41,291 nucleotides of DNA from Phycisphaerae bacterium (lineage in GTDB: Bacteria; Planctomycetota; Phycisphaerae; Sedimentisphaerales; Anaerobacaceae): NCBI GenBank assembly GCA_030601745.1, contig JAUWBI010000024.1, positions 1 to 41,291 of the forward strand. Direction: 5' to 3'. Both the position numbers and the translations under genes were made by a program. A model generated the notes under the pieces. The model was not told where the DNA came from, searched no databases, and saw nothing but the letters and a program-made list of their open reading frames with translations. Each line of letters starts with the position of its first letter. The first letter of the stretch is position 1. This document shows positions 16,593-26,151 of this stretch, in pieces.

Positions 16593-19286
16593 ATGAAACA
16601 CATTTTCATATTCTCGCTGTTGCTTGTTATGTGCTTTTTGTCCGTGACGTTCGCCGATGAAGAGCCGGAAAATTCCCGAAGGTCGCGCGAAGAAAAACAG
16701 GCAAGGCAACAGGAACTTCATCAGAAGAGAACACAGGCCAGGGAGCTCGCACGAGAAGTTCTGGACGGGCGGCAGGTTGTGGTGCGGGTCTATAACAATT
16801 GGCAAAAGGATGTAAGAGCATTTGAACGAGTTACTGTTCAATTAAAGGAGCTTTCGGTTGGTTTGGATGCTGTAGAATCGGCTTTTGGTGAAATGTCTGA
16901 ATCTGCGGTCATAGTGGTTACTGCTGAAGACCAGAAAGATGAGGCGGTGGCGGCAGTCGTGGGCGATTTTATTTATGCCGAGCCTTACAAAAAAGGCAAA
17001 AGCTTTTCTATCTGGCCCGAGCATATAGGCGACATCGCAGACAAATGGCACGTTTTCAAAGATGCGCTCGGCAACCCCATTCCGCACGCTGCGGTCGAAA
17101 TAATGATAGGTCAATACGCAGCATTTTGGAATAAAGGACCACGGGTCTCAATAAGAAAGACGAAACTCAATGACAAGGGACGCCTGAGAACTTTTAAGTC
17201 AACATCCACATTAAATAAACCCTCTTTTATGGTCTGGCACCCTGATTATGGCAGCGACCCGATACCAGCGGGCCCATATATCCGGCTGGATGAGCCGGTT
17301 TGGACGAATTTCGTTCCTGTTCTGCCCAAAGACAAATGGTGCATCTTTAAAGATGCGCTCGGCAATCCCATCCCGGAGGCGACGGTAGAAATCTTCAAGG
17401 GCAGCAATTGGGAAAAGAGAAAACCAGATTCAATAGGAAATATCAAACTCGATGAGAAAGGGCGATTGAGGCCTCCTGAATTAAATCCGAGATTGCGGTT
17501 GTGCTGTTTTATTGTTTCTCATCCGGATTACGGGACAGCGTTGGTAGAACCAAATCGCCGGAGACATCCAAGTGAGCCGTTGTTTAGCTGTACCGTTCCG
17601 CTTGTCCGCATAGACACGAAAGCCGACGAGCGTAGTATCTGGGGAACAGTTGTTGACCCCAATGGTAAGCCTGTCGCCGGAGCGATGCTGACGTGTATGG
17701 GGGTCAGTGTACCGAGTGGAGGGCGTATATCCGCGTCTTATTACCAACCCTGGAAGACCATCACAGATGAACAGGGCCACTTTGCTTTATACCTGCCTAT
17801 TGAAAAAGATAGCGAGAAACATGGCAGTCTGGTCCCGCTGGCCTCGAAATATAGCATTCGAATCGAAGCTCCCAAAGACCTCGGCCTTGAGTCTTATTCA
17901 GGGAAGATAAACTCGGGCGAGGAAACTACGATTACTATGGTCCCTGTAGGACACGGCGGATACTTTCATAGCTTTGTGTTTGAGGACGCAAACGGCCCAA
18001 TCACCGACCCCAACAAGCTGAATAAGATTCGACTGACTATCAAGGGGGAAAATAGAACGCAGGTCTTTAGATATGAGGACTGGAAAAAGGGGGGCAAATT
18101 TCCGCCGGGAACCTATAAGGTGCTAATCCCAGGAGAAAAACCATTAATATTTGAACCAATCCAGGTAACCACGGACAGTCCGGAGCAGTTGGTTTTCAAA
18201 GTTCCGCCAGGGATTATCTATTACGGCCAGGTCGTTCACGGGATAAGCGGTGCGCCGATGCCCGGCGCTATTGTAATGAGCGTCGAAGATGGCTTTGGCA
18301 ATGACGTTTCCTTGCTTGAACCCAACCAGTGGGATGCCATTTGCTCAGTTGGACCGGAGTTAGATCCTCAGGAACCAGCACTCGCTCCGCTAAAAGAAGC
18401 CTTCAAGTTCAAGAAAATAACCCAGACCGACCCGAAAGGTAGCTTTGAGATCTCTTTCAGGCCCGGAGAGATTGGGGGCTGTTTGGTAGCTGTAAAGAAG
18501 GATTATCTCGGCGCAGCACAGAAACTCAGTTACTTTATGCCGACCGATGAAACCAAAACTAAGACCTCAGAGTTCGAGGCAGTTGAACCGGATGGGGATG
18601 GTTGCATAACATTGCCGGAGATGAAATTGTTCCCAGCCGGTACAATAGTTATCGAGCCAAATGTCCCTACCGAAGCCGAAGAAGCCGGACACGATGAGGT
18701 TAGATTGCACTGGTTTACTGATCCAGATGATAATACATTTTGGCTAAGTGACCTCTGGGCGACACCAAAGAATAACAAAGGTGGCTATCTGTTCTACAAA
18801 TACGATTTGCGATCAAATGAAATCGAGACGGCCTATATTCCCGCGGGACTGGAACTGACCATGAGAGTTTATATGATGGGCGAAAGCCGGTGGGGTCCTA
18901 TCATTATTGACGGTATCAAATTAGAACAGGGCCAAGTTCTCGATCTTGGCCGACAGGATTTTCAGCCGGCCATTAGGGTTTCTTTAAAAGTAATAGATTC
19001 AGCGAACGAGCCTGTCGAGAGCGTGTCAGTCCGTATTAACAACAACGTCTCGCCCTGGTTAATTTTCATGCAGGGCCCTATTACCAACGAAAATGGCATA
19101 GTACGGTTTCGCGTACCGACCTATTCCAGCGGAGAGTTTGTCATCGAATATTACGAGGACGCAAAGGACTCGAAGTCGATGCATTTACGTGAAAGCGTAG
19201 CTTACGAAATAGGCGGCGAAGAAGATGCGGGGCGTGAGTTTACAATGACCATCTCAGATGAGATGCTTTATCAACTCTTTAAGTAA
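16593..19286 (+). CDS. large exported protein with carboxypeptidase-regulatory-like repeats
   Basis: An 897-residue protein. The ATG at 16593 follows aagg by 9 bases. A signal peptide (1-18) is followed by a highly charged helical segment rich in R, E, K and Q. Two internal repeats share KW-x-x-FKDALGNPIP-x-A-x-VEI (near residues 150 and 249), then comes a third related module, IWGTVVDPNGKPVAGAMLTC, all of the carboxypeptidase-regulatory/Ig-like type. More such modules follow (GQVVHGISGAPMPGAIVMSV; VIDSANEPVESVSVRI). No catalytic domain is recognised. It is probably a surface or periplasmic protein that acts with the sulfatase and oxidoreductase on either side. Confidence 0.8.
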   Translation: MKHIFIFSLLLVMCFLSVTFADEEPENSRRSREEKQARQQELHQKRTQARELAREVLDGRQVVVRVYNNWQKDVRAFERVTVQLKELSVGLDAVESAFGEMSESAVIVVTAEDQKDEAVAAVVGDFIYAEPYKKGKSFSIWPEHIGDIADKWHVFKDALGNPIPHAAVEIMIGQYAAFWNKGPRVSIRKTKLNDKGRLRTFKSTSTLNKPSFMVWHPDYGSDPIPAGPYIRLDEPVWTNFVPVLPKDKWCIFKDALGNPIPEATVEIFKGSNWEKRKPDSIGNIKLDEKGRLRPPELNPRLRLCCFIVSHPDYGTALVEPNRRRHPSEPLFSCTVPLVRIDTKADERSIWGTVVDPNGKPVAGAMLTCMGVSVPSGGRISASYYQPWKTITDEQGHFALYLPIEKDSEKHGSLVPLASKYSIRIEAPKDLGLESYSGKINSGEETTITMVPVGHGGYFHSFVFEDANGPITDPNKLNKIRLTIKGENRTQVFRYEDWKKGGKFPPGTYKVLIPGEKPLIFEPIQVTTDSPEQLVFKVPPGIIYYGQVVHGISGAPMPGAIVMSVEDGFGNDVSLLEPNQWDAICSVGPELDPQEPALAPLKEAFKFKKITQTDPKGSFEISFRPGEIGGCLVAVKKDYLGAAQKLSYFMPTDETKTKTSEFEAVEPDGDGCITLPEMKLFPAGTIVIEPNVPTEAEEAGHDEVRLHWFTDPDDNTFWLSDLWATPKNNKGGYLFYKYDLRSNEIETAYIPAGLELTMRVYMMGESRWGPIIIDGIKLEQGQVLDLGRQDFQPAIRVSLKVIDSANEPVESVSVRINNNVSPWLIFMQGPITNENGIVRFRVPTYSSGEFVIEYYEDAKDSKSMHLRESVAYEIGGEEDAGREFTMTISDEMLYQLFK

Positions 19287-19320
19287 AGATTCTTTATGTC
19301 CTTAGATTAAGGAGGTAACG

Positions 19321-22300
19321 GTGACAATGAAAAAGAAAATGCGTATCTTAAGCACGATGCTATTTGCTGTCTTGCTGTTGTCGGCTGTTTCTGCGACGGG
19401 GGCGCAGAGGGTTCTGGTGGAGGCCGAGGGCTTTGAGAACCTCGGCGGCTGGGCTATCGACCAGCAGTTTATGGACCAGATGGGTTCGCCCTATCTTTTA
19501 GCACACGGCTTAGGAGAGCCAGTAAAAGACGCCACCACAACGGTGGAGTTTCCTCGAACGGGAAAATACCGTGTGTGGGTGCGGACGCGGGACTGGGTGG
19601 CGCCGTGGAAGGCGCCGGGCGCGCCGGGCAGGTTCCAATTACTCATCGACGGTGTGCCGCTGAAAACCATCTTCGGCACCGAGGGGGCCGAATGGCACTG
19701 GCAGGATGGCGGGACGGTCGAGATTACAAAAAAGCAGGTTGTCATCGCTCTGCATGATTTGACCGGCTTTGAGGGCCGATGCGATGCAATTGTTTTCGCG
19801 GCCGATGCCGACTTTATCCCGCCGAACAAGGGCAAAGAAATAGCGGCCTTTCGGCAAAAAACGCTCGGCTTGCCCAAGGAGCCGGAAGAGGCCGGCAAGT
19901 TTGACCTGGTTGTGGTCGGCGGCGGCATAGCCGGCACGTGCACAGCCATCTCCGCGGCACGGCTGGGGTTACAGGTGGCCCTGATACAGAACCGACCCGT
20001 CCTCGGCGGCAACAACAGTTCGGAGGTCCGCGTCCATTTAGGAGGCAGGATAAACCTTCCGCCTTATTCTGCCCTGGGGGACGTTGTCAAGGAACTCGAC
20101 TCCGGGTACAAAGGAAACGCCCGGTGGGCGTCGTACTACGACGACGAAAAGAAGCTGCGTGTTGTCAAAGCTGAGGAAAATATCCATCTGTTCATCAACA
20201 TGCACGCCTTCAAGGTCGAAAAGCAGGGAAGCCGCATTGTCGCGGTCATCGCCAAACATATCCAGAACTCCAAAGAGCTGCGTTTCCGCGCCCCGGTCTT
20301 TGCCGACTGCACGGGCGATGGCAGCATCGGATACCTTGCAGGTGCCGACTTTCGCATGGGACGCGAAAGCCGAGGCCAAACCGGCGAATTGATGGCACCG
20401 GAGAAGCCCGACAGAATGACAATGGGCGCATCGGTTATGTGGTATTCCGAACAACACAAAGCACCCAGTACCTTTCCGGATTGCCCCTGGGCCTTACAGT
20501 TTAGTGAACAAAGCTGTTACCAACTTTCCCGAGGAGACTGGAACTGGGAAACCGGCCTGAACCGTGACCAGATAACCGAATTCGAGTATATCCGCGACTA
20601 CGGGTTTCGTGCTGTGTATGGCAACTGGGCGTTTCTAAAAAACAAGACGCATAGGAAAGCTTGGTATGCCAACCGCAAACTCGAGTGGGTAGCTTACATC
20701 GCCGGTAAGCGCGAATCCCGCCGGCTGCTCGGTGATGTCATATTGCAGCAGCAGGACATCCAGGAGCAAAGAGAATTTCCTGATGCGTTTGTTACGACCA
20801 CCTGGACTATCGACCTGCACTATCCGGACCCTAAAAACACCAAATACTTCCCCGGTGAAGAGTTCAGAACCATCGCAAAACACGCCCGCATCAAGCCGTA
20901 TCCTATTCCGTACCGCTGTCTTTATTCGCGTAATATCGGAAACCTGATGATGGCAGGTCGTGACATCAGTGTTACCCACGTGGCGCTGGGCACGGTCCGA
21001 GTGATGCGGACCTGCGGTATGATGGGCGAGGTCGTCGGGATGGCCGCGTCGCTGTGCAAAAAGCACAATACGAACCCGCGGGGCGTCTATCAGTACCACT
21101 TAGCTGAACTCAAGGAACTGGCCGAACGCGGCGTCGGCAAGCTCAGTACAGCGGACGATGAAGCCTTTAAGCAGGCTGCGGAAAACGGGCGCCTTGCCAA
21201 TGAAGGATTTGCCCGCTGTCGAAATTTCGTCAAAGGCTGGCTCCAACACGCCGACCCCACGACGGGGTTAATACCCAGGAACCTCAGCAGGAACAAGGAC
21301 ATCTGGAACGCTAAGGACAGCGCTGCGGATAATTACCCCTTTATGGTACTCACTGCGGCCATCACGGACCGTCCCCTTTTCAAGGGACGTATGCTCGATA
21401 TGCTTCGCACCGAAACCAAGCTTACCAGCCGCATTGGGAACCTGCCGGATACATACTCCTTTTCCAAACAGAATTTCCAGGATGCAAAGCCAGATATGGG
21501 CCGAATCATCTTCGGGTCATCGGAATATATCAAAGACGGCCTGCTGCCGCTTACGGAATGGCTCGGGCCAAGCCCCTGGTGCGAGCGAATGATTAATATT
21601 CTTGACGATATATGGAAGCACGCCCCCATCGAAACGAAGTACGGCAAAATCCCGTCCACCAACCAGGAAGTCAACGGCGAGATGCTTCAGGCGCTTTCTC
21701 GCATCTACTGGATGACGGGCGAAAAGAAATATCTCGACTGGGCTGTTCGCCTCGGGGACTATTATCTGCTGGGCGAACACCATCCCACCAAAAACACAAA
21801 CCGACTCTCGCTCGACGACCACGGCTGCGAGATAATCTCCGGCCTGTGCGAGCTGTACGCGACGGTTCACTTTGCGATGCCCGAAAAAAGAAGCGCCTAT
21901 GAAAAACCCGTCCACGAGATGCTCGACCGTATTCTGCAAATTGGCCGACATGAGCATGGGCTATTCTATAACCGAATTAACCCGCAGACCGGCGAGCACG
22001 CCGGCGACCTGACCGACAATTGGGGCTACGACCTGAACGGTTTCTACACAGTTTATCTAATCGACAAAACCGAGAGCTACTGCCAGGCCGTCCGATATGC
22101 CCTCGGCAACCTCCACCAACACTATAGTGACTACAAATGGGAAGGAGGTGGTGCCGACGGCTACGCCGATTCTATTGAAGGCGCCATCAATCTCTACAAC
22201 CGCGAACCAATACGCTCGGTAGAAGACTGGCTGGACTATTCAACAAAGCTGATGTGGAAAATTCAAAAACCAGATGGCGTAATCGAAGGCTGGCACGGGG

Positions 22301-22677
22301 ACGGCAACTTTGCCAGAACCACGATTATGTATTGCCTGTGGAAGACCAAAGGCATGACTATCCGGCCCTGGCGAGAGGATGTCGTCTTCGGGGCTGTTCA
22401 GGAAGACAATGTTCTCAAAATCAGTATCCGTGCCGAAAAGCAGTGGCAAGGCAAAATCCTCTTTGACACGCCGCGTCATAAGACGGTTATGAAGATGCCG
22501 CTCGATTGGCCGCGCATCAATCAGTTCCCCGAATGGTTCACGGTTGAAGGCGAAAAACGCTATATGGTTCACGACCTAACGTCCGATTCGAAATCGATAT
22601 ACACAGGCAAACAGTTGCGTGGAGGTATCAGCATAAATCTTCAGCCCGGCACTGAACGACGTTTGATAGTACAATAG
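19321..22677 (+). CDS. large exported FAD-dependent oxidoreductase with helical C-terminal domain
   Basis: An 1118-residue protein. AAGGAGGT lies 5 bases before GTG 19321; the ATG at 19327 is the alternative start. A signal peptide (~1-28) is followed by a ~150-residue beta-rich module (VLVEAEGFENLGGWAIDQQF) like those in carbohydrate-active proteins. A FAD-binding Rossmann domain follows, with VVVGGGIAGTCTAISAARLG near 197-216 and NRPVLGGNNSSEVR, the pattern of the FAD-dependent oxidoreductases frequent in planctomycete sulfatase loci. From ~630 on, motifs such as WLQHADPTTGLIPRNL and LYNREPIRSVEDWLDY suggest an alpha/alpha-barrel resembling unsaturated glucuronyl hydrolases. Substrate unknown, probably a carbohydrate. 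Fourteen or more kb of phage-like genes around it make this block look like an insertion. Confidence 0.83.
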   Translation: MTMKKKMRILSTMLFAVLLLSAVSATGAQRVLVEAEGFENLGGWAIDQQFMDQMGSPYLLAHGLGEPVKDATTTVEFPRTGKYRVWVRTRDWVAPWKAPGAPGRFQLLIDGVPLKTIFGTEGAEWHWQDGGTVEITKKQVVIALHDLTGFEGRCDAIVFAADADFIPPNKGKEIAAFRQKTLGLPKEPEEAGKFDLVVVGGGIAGTCTAISAARLGLQVALIQNRPVLGGNNSSEVRVHLGGRINLPPYSALGDVVKELDSGYKGNARWASYYDDEKKLRVVKAEENIHLFINMHAFKVEKQGSRIVAVIAKHIQNSKELRFRAPVFADCTGDGSIGYLAGADFRMGRESRGQTGELMAPEKPDRMTMGASVMWYSEQHKAPSTFPDCPWALQFSEQSCYQLSRGDWNWETGLNRDQITEFEYIRDYGFRAVYGNWAFLKNKTHRKAWYANRKLEWVAYIAGKRESRRLLGDVILQQQDIQEQREFPDAFVTTTWTIDLHYPDPKNTKYFPGEEFRTIAKHARIKPYPIPYRCLYSRNIGNLMMAGRDISVTHVALGTVRVMRTCGMMGEVVGMAASLCKKHNTNPRGVYQYHLAELKELAERGVGKLSTADDEAFKQAAENGRLANEGFARCRNFVKGWLQHADPTTGLIPRNLSRNKDIWNAKDSAADNYPFMVLTAAITDRPLFKGRMLDMLRTETKLTSRIGNLPDTYSFSKQNFQDAKPDMGRIIFGSSEYIKDGLLPLTEWLGPSPWCERMINILDDIWKHAPIETKYGKIPSTNQEVNGEMLQALSRIYWMTGEKKYLDWAVRLGDYYLLGEHHPTKNTNRLSLDDHGCEIISGLCELYATVHFAMPEKRSAYEKPVHEMLDRILQIGRHEHGLFYNRINPQTGEHAGDLTDNWGYDLNGFYTVYLIDKTESYCQAVRYALGNLHQHYSDYKWEGGGADGYADSIEGAINLYNREPIRSVEDWLDYSTKLMWKIQKPDGVIEGWHGDGNFARTTIMYCLWKTKGMTIRPWREDVVFGAVQEDNVLKISIRAEKQWQGKILFDTPRHKTVMKMPLDWPRINQFPEWFTVEGEKRYMVHDLTSDSKSIYTGKQLRGGISINLQPGTERRLIVQ

Positions 22678-22685
22678 CCACGAGA

Positions 22686-22727
22686 AAGTGCACAACAGCA
22701 AAACCATATTTATTCACATGTGCACTT
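22686..22727. promoter_or_regulatory. inverted repeat between the FAD gene and terminase
   Basis: AAGTGCAC at 22686-22693 and GTGCACTT at 22720-22727 form a perfect 8 bp pair separated by 26 bases. There is no T-run, so an operator or transcript hairpin is more likely than an intrinsic terminator. Confidence 0.45.
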
Positions 22728-22762
22728 GCTGCAAATAACATTCAAAAGCAGAGGGTGTTGGA

Positions 22763-24259
22763 ATGGCACAATTAGCTTTGGATAAATCGGTAAGTGACAG
22801 TGACATCGAAAAAGCGGCTTATGTTTACTCGGCCCTTCGGTGGACTCGGCCGAGGACAAGGCAGAACCTTAAAAATTACGTCAAAGTCTTTCTCGGCATC
22901 GATGTTCCCGACAAAAGAATCTGCCCGGAACATAACCGGCCGATGGACTATCTGTGGCACACTTTCTCCACCGACTTCGCTGCAGAAGGAAGAGCTAATG
23001 CCGATGCGGTTGTCTGGGCGAACCGTGCAGGGGGCAAGACGGAATTGGCTGCGGTCGCAACGCTTCTGGACTGCGTCTTTAAGCCGAGCTGCCAGGTGCG
23101 AATATTAGGCGGCTCAGGTGAGCAGTCCGGCAGGATGTATGAATACCTGACGAGCTTTCTGCATAACGGCTTCGAAGAATTTCTGGCCGGCCCGGTCCTC
23201 AAAGAAAAATGCCGCTTTGCCAACAACTCGGCCGTCGAGGTCCTGACGCAATCGGCAACCAGTGTCCGCGGGCAGCATATTCAGAAACTTCGCTGCGATG
23301 AGGTTGAACTTTTCGATAAAGATGTTTTTGCAGCGGCCAAGTTCACGACCCATAGCACAGCCGGGATTGCAGCCGCTATGGAGCTAATCAGTACAATGCA
23401 TCGGCCTTACGGTTTAATGCAAAGAATCGTTTCTGCTGCACCTGAGCTTGGCACGCCGGTTTTCAAATGGTGTGTATGGGAAGTGATTGAAAAGTGCACC
23501 GATAGAAAGTGCTCGCAGTGTCCGTTATGGGGTGACTGCCGGGGCAGGGCCAAATCAGCAAACGGTTACCTGAAGATTGATGATTGTATAACACAAATGC
23601 GTCGGGCCAGCAGGGCGTGCTGGGAGGCCGAGATGCTCTGCAAAAGGCCTTCGCTGGAGAACGTGGTCTTTGACGAGTTCGACCCGGTTAGGCACGTGCA
23701 GCCGGTCGATTATGACCCGAATTTCCCGGTGTATCGGGCGCTTGATTTTGGTTTTGTAAATCCGTTTGTCTGCTTGTGGATTCAGGTTGATAACGACGGC
23801 ATCGTTCGGGTTATAGATGAGTATGTTCGGAGTCGAGCGACGATTGACGTGCACGCTGAGGAGATAAAGAGCCGCACGGCCGGCAGCGAGGAGCGGGTGG
23901 CGGCGACCTTTTGTGACCCGTCCGGGGCCAGCGTAAATGATGTTACCGGCACAAGTGTCATTCGGGAACTGCGGACGTTGGGGATAATGGCCCGATACCG
24001 TCGAAGCGGCATCTTAGAGGGCATTGAGCTTATCCGCCGGGCGATTCGAGCCGGCGACGGCAAAAGCACCCTTATAATCTCGCCGAGTTGTCAGCGGCTG
24101 ATAGAGGCGATGCGGTGTTATCATTATCCCGAAAGCCCAACCGGCAGTGGGGCGGAACTGCCACTTAAAGACGGCCTGTATGACCACCCGATAGACGCCC
24201 TGCGGTACTTCTTCGTCAACTACAAACACAGCACCAAGACCACGAGCAGACGGTATTAG
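22763..24259 (+). CDS. phage-type terminase large subunit
   Basis: A 498-residue protein that appears intact. The ATPase part has a deviant Walker A NRAGGKT (87-93) and Walker B LRCDE (D179, E180). The RNase H-fold nuclease part shows D328 (RALDFGFVNP), D385 (TFCDPSG) and D478 (DHPIDALRYFF). Between the two lies a Cys cluster, C245-x4-C250-x2-C253-x5-C259, that could bind zinc or an Fe-S cluster. Terminases package phage DNA with ATP; no portal, capsid or tail gene is nearby, so this protein either is a relic or works in another DNA process with the ABC/GNAT/ParB genes upstream. Confidence 0.88.
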   Translation: MAQLALDKSVSDSDIEKAAYVYSALRWTRPRTRQNLKNYVKVFLGIDVPDKRICPEHNRPMDYLWHTFSTDFAAEGRANADAVVWANRAGGKTELAAVATLLDCVFKPSCQVRILGGSGEQSGRMYEYLTSFLHNGFEEFLAGPVLKEKCRFANNSAVEVLTQSATSVRGQHIQKLRCDEVELFDKDVFAAAKFTTHSTAGIAAAMELISTMHRPYGLMQRIVSAAPELGTPVFKWCVWEVIEKCTDRKCSQCPLWGDCRGRAKSANGYLKIDDCITQMRRASRACWEAEMLCKRPSLENVVFDEFDPVRHVQPVDYDPNFPVYRALDFGFVNPFVCLWIQVDNDGIVRVIDEYVRSRATIDVHAEEIKSRTAGSEERVAATFCDPSGASVNDVTGTSVIRELRTLGIMARYRRSGILEGIELIRRAIRAGDGKSTLIISPSCQRLIEAMRCYHYPESPTGSGAELPLKDGLYDHPIDALRYFFVNYKHSTKTTSRRY

Positions 24260-24402
24260 GGCCGAAAAATCATAAAAAATCGGTATAATTTCAGAAAAAT
24301 CCAAGAAAAATCAAAAAAATTCTGTTTTTCAGAAGAAATTCGCCGCAATTGGCCGATTTTTAAGGTATAATATTCTGGGGGGCAGAAAATGGAGGTGAAA
24401 TT

Positions 24403-25512
24403 ATGGATATCGGGCGGAGATTAAAAGAAGCAAGGGAAGCTATTGGATACACACTGGAAAAAGCTTCTGAAAAAAGCGGGATAAGTGCACCTACTATCAA
24501 CGCTTATGAACACTGTGGCACACCTACTGGTAGAGAACCCAAATTTTCACAGCTTAGCAAATTGGCGGAGGTTTACCGGAAAACAATAGAGTTCTTCTTA
24601 ACTGATGAGCCAATTATTGAAGATGTAGTGCTTTGGCGGGATAAACCAGGTACGGCAGAAAGCAAGAAAACCGAAGCGGAGTTTAAGCAACTTTGTGAAC
24701 AATACCATAGGCTTGAAGTGGTGACTGATGAAGTAAAAGAGTTCAGTTTGCCAAAGCCCGATATAAGTAAAGCCGAAGAGTTTACTTTTAGACAAGCTGA
24801 ACTATTTGCAAATGAGGCCAAGAAGTGGTTTCGCCTTGGTGACGTGCCAATAGCTTCACTTAAGCGAATACTTGAAGAGGTCTACTACATTAAGATATTC
24901 TATTTGGAATACTCTGGCAGTTCTATCTCGACTGTATCAAACCGATTTGGGCCTGCTATTCTACTAAACGCTCAGAGCAAACAGTGGAGGCGTAGCTATG
25001 ACCTTGCTCATGAACTCTTCCATATTCTGACATGGCCGATTTTCCGGACTCAAGGGGCTGAGCTAAGTGAATCCGAGGAAAAGCTTGCGGATGCCTTCGC
25101 GAGCCGGTTTTTAATGCCGGAAGAGTCGATTAAAGGTAAAGTTGAATCAAGCTTAAATGACCAAGAGCAAATAAGCCTCGATCAATTGGACAATATAGCG
25201 AGAGAGTTTGATGTGTCTTTGGAAGCGCTGTTATATCGAGTAGCAAGTATATACCGGTTCCGAAAGGAAGATACTGAAAGGTACGTAAATGCTGCGAAAC
25301 AATACCTCAAGCTTCTCAAACCAAGAACATCATACAAGCCAAATAAGCTGCCGGAACGATACTGCGATTTGGCCCAGCGAGCATTAAGAGAAGGTAAGCT
25401 ATCTCTGATGCAGTTTGCAAAGTATATGGATATAAGTTACAAGCAGGCCCGTGAGTACCTGACAGAAGATGAGGATTTCAAGGATGAAAAAATTTCAATT
25501 TCTGTTGCTTGA
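24403..25512 (+). CDS. XRE-family regulator fused to ImmA/IrrE metallopeptidase
   Basis: A 369-residue protein. GGAGGTGA lies 5 bases before the ATG. An XRE HTH covers 1-65 (IGRRLKEAREAIGYTLEKAS, SGISAPTINAYEH). The ImmA/IrrE (COG2856) domain has H203-E-L-F-H207, with the third-ligand segment SEEKLADAFASRFLMP at ~224-239. Such proteins cut or displace repressors and act as antitoxins or switches of mobile elements. The gene overlaps the following PIN gene by 29 bases, typical for a two-gene module. An AT-rich region with TATAAT boxes at 24285 and 24366 lies upstream; I could not pair either with a good -35 box. Confidence 0.88.
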   Translation: MDIGRRLKEAREAIGYTLEKASEKSGISAPTINAYEHCGTPTGREPKFSQLSKLAEVYRKTIEFFLTDEPIIEDVVLWRDKPGTAESKKTEAEFKQLCEQYHRLEVVTDEVKEFSLPKPDISKAEEFTFRQAELFANEAKKWFRLGDVPIASLKRILEEVYYIKIFYLEYSGSSISTVSNRFGPAILLNAQSKQWRRSYDLAHELFHILTWPIFRTQGAELSESEEKLADAFASRFLMPEESIKGKVESSLNDQEQISLDQLDNIAREFDVSLEALLYRVASIYRFRKEDTERYVNAAKQYLKLLKPRTSYKPNKLPERYCDLAQRALREGKLSLMQFAKYMDISYKQAREYLTEDEDFKDEKISISVA

Positions 25513-26008
25513 TACGGGGCCTATCATCAAACTTTTCGAGCTGGGTATTTGGGAGGATTTCATCAGGAGATATGATGTCACTGTGTCTCAGACAGTAGCA
25601 GATCAAGCTAAATGGGCTAGCCAAGAATTTGAAGATATCCGCATAAACCTTGACCCCTATAAGAATCAAGAACTTATTAATGTTTTTGATGTCGATATAT
25701 CTCTGGCAAAATCCTTTCATAATAGATTTAACGAGGTATATAAGGCTGAAATCCACAGCGGTGAAAAGGAAACGTTGGCGTTTTTATGTAATTCTTCTGA
25801 GAACTGGCTCGTATGTGCGGCTGATAAGGTGGTTTTTAGAGTTTTAGGTTTGCTTAGTAGGGCCGAACAGGGCATTTCTTTAGAAGAGATTTTAGTAAAA
25901 ATCGGCTTGTCCCAAAGCAAACTGGAACGGGAGTATACTAAAAAGTTCCGTGAGAAATGGACTCGCAAGGGTCAGATTGATTTTACTCAGGGCCAAGGCC
26001 TGCTATAA
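25484..26008 (+). CDS. PIN-domain protein, partner of the XRE-ImmA gene
   Basis: A 174-residue protein. The ATG at 25484 is chosen over 25469 because GAGGA lies 8 bases upstream. PIN acidic residues are visible: D10 in LLLDTGPI, E94/E96 in SGEKETLAF and D114 in CAADKVVF. PIN proteins are metal-dependent RNases, often toxins. Translational overlap with the XRE-ImmA gene suggests a toxin-antitoxin or abortive-infection pair with the PIN protein as effector. Both genes are AT-richer than the terminase gene before them. Confidence 0.8.
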   Translation: MKKFQFLLLDTGPIIKLFELGIWEDFIRRYDVTVSQTVADQAKWASQEFEDIRINLDPYKNQELINVFDVDISLAKSFHNRFNEVYKAEIHSGEKETLAFLCNSSENWLVCAADKVVFRVLGLLSRAEQGISLEEILVKIGLSQSKLEREYTKKFREKWTRKGQIDFTQGQGLL

Positions 26009-26151
26009 CCTTCCAAATTCCATCTGCCGTAGGCGTTATTAGTGTCCTGAAATAAACTTGCTGTCCGGTTTCCAACCAGACGGTTTTCTTTGACTTGTTG
26101 CTGCCACTGTTATAAACTGTGTGAAATTGAAGGCTTTCGGGCGGCAAAACG

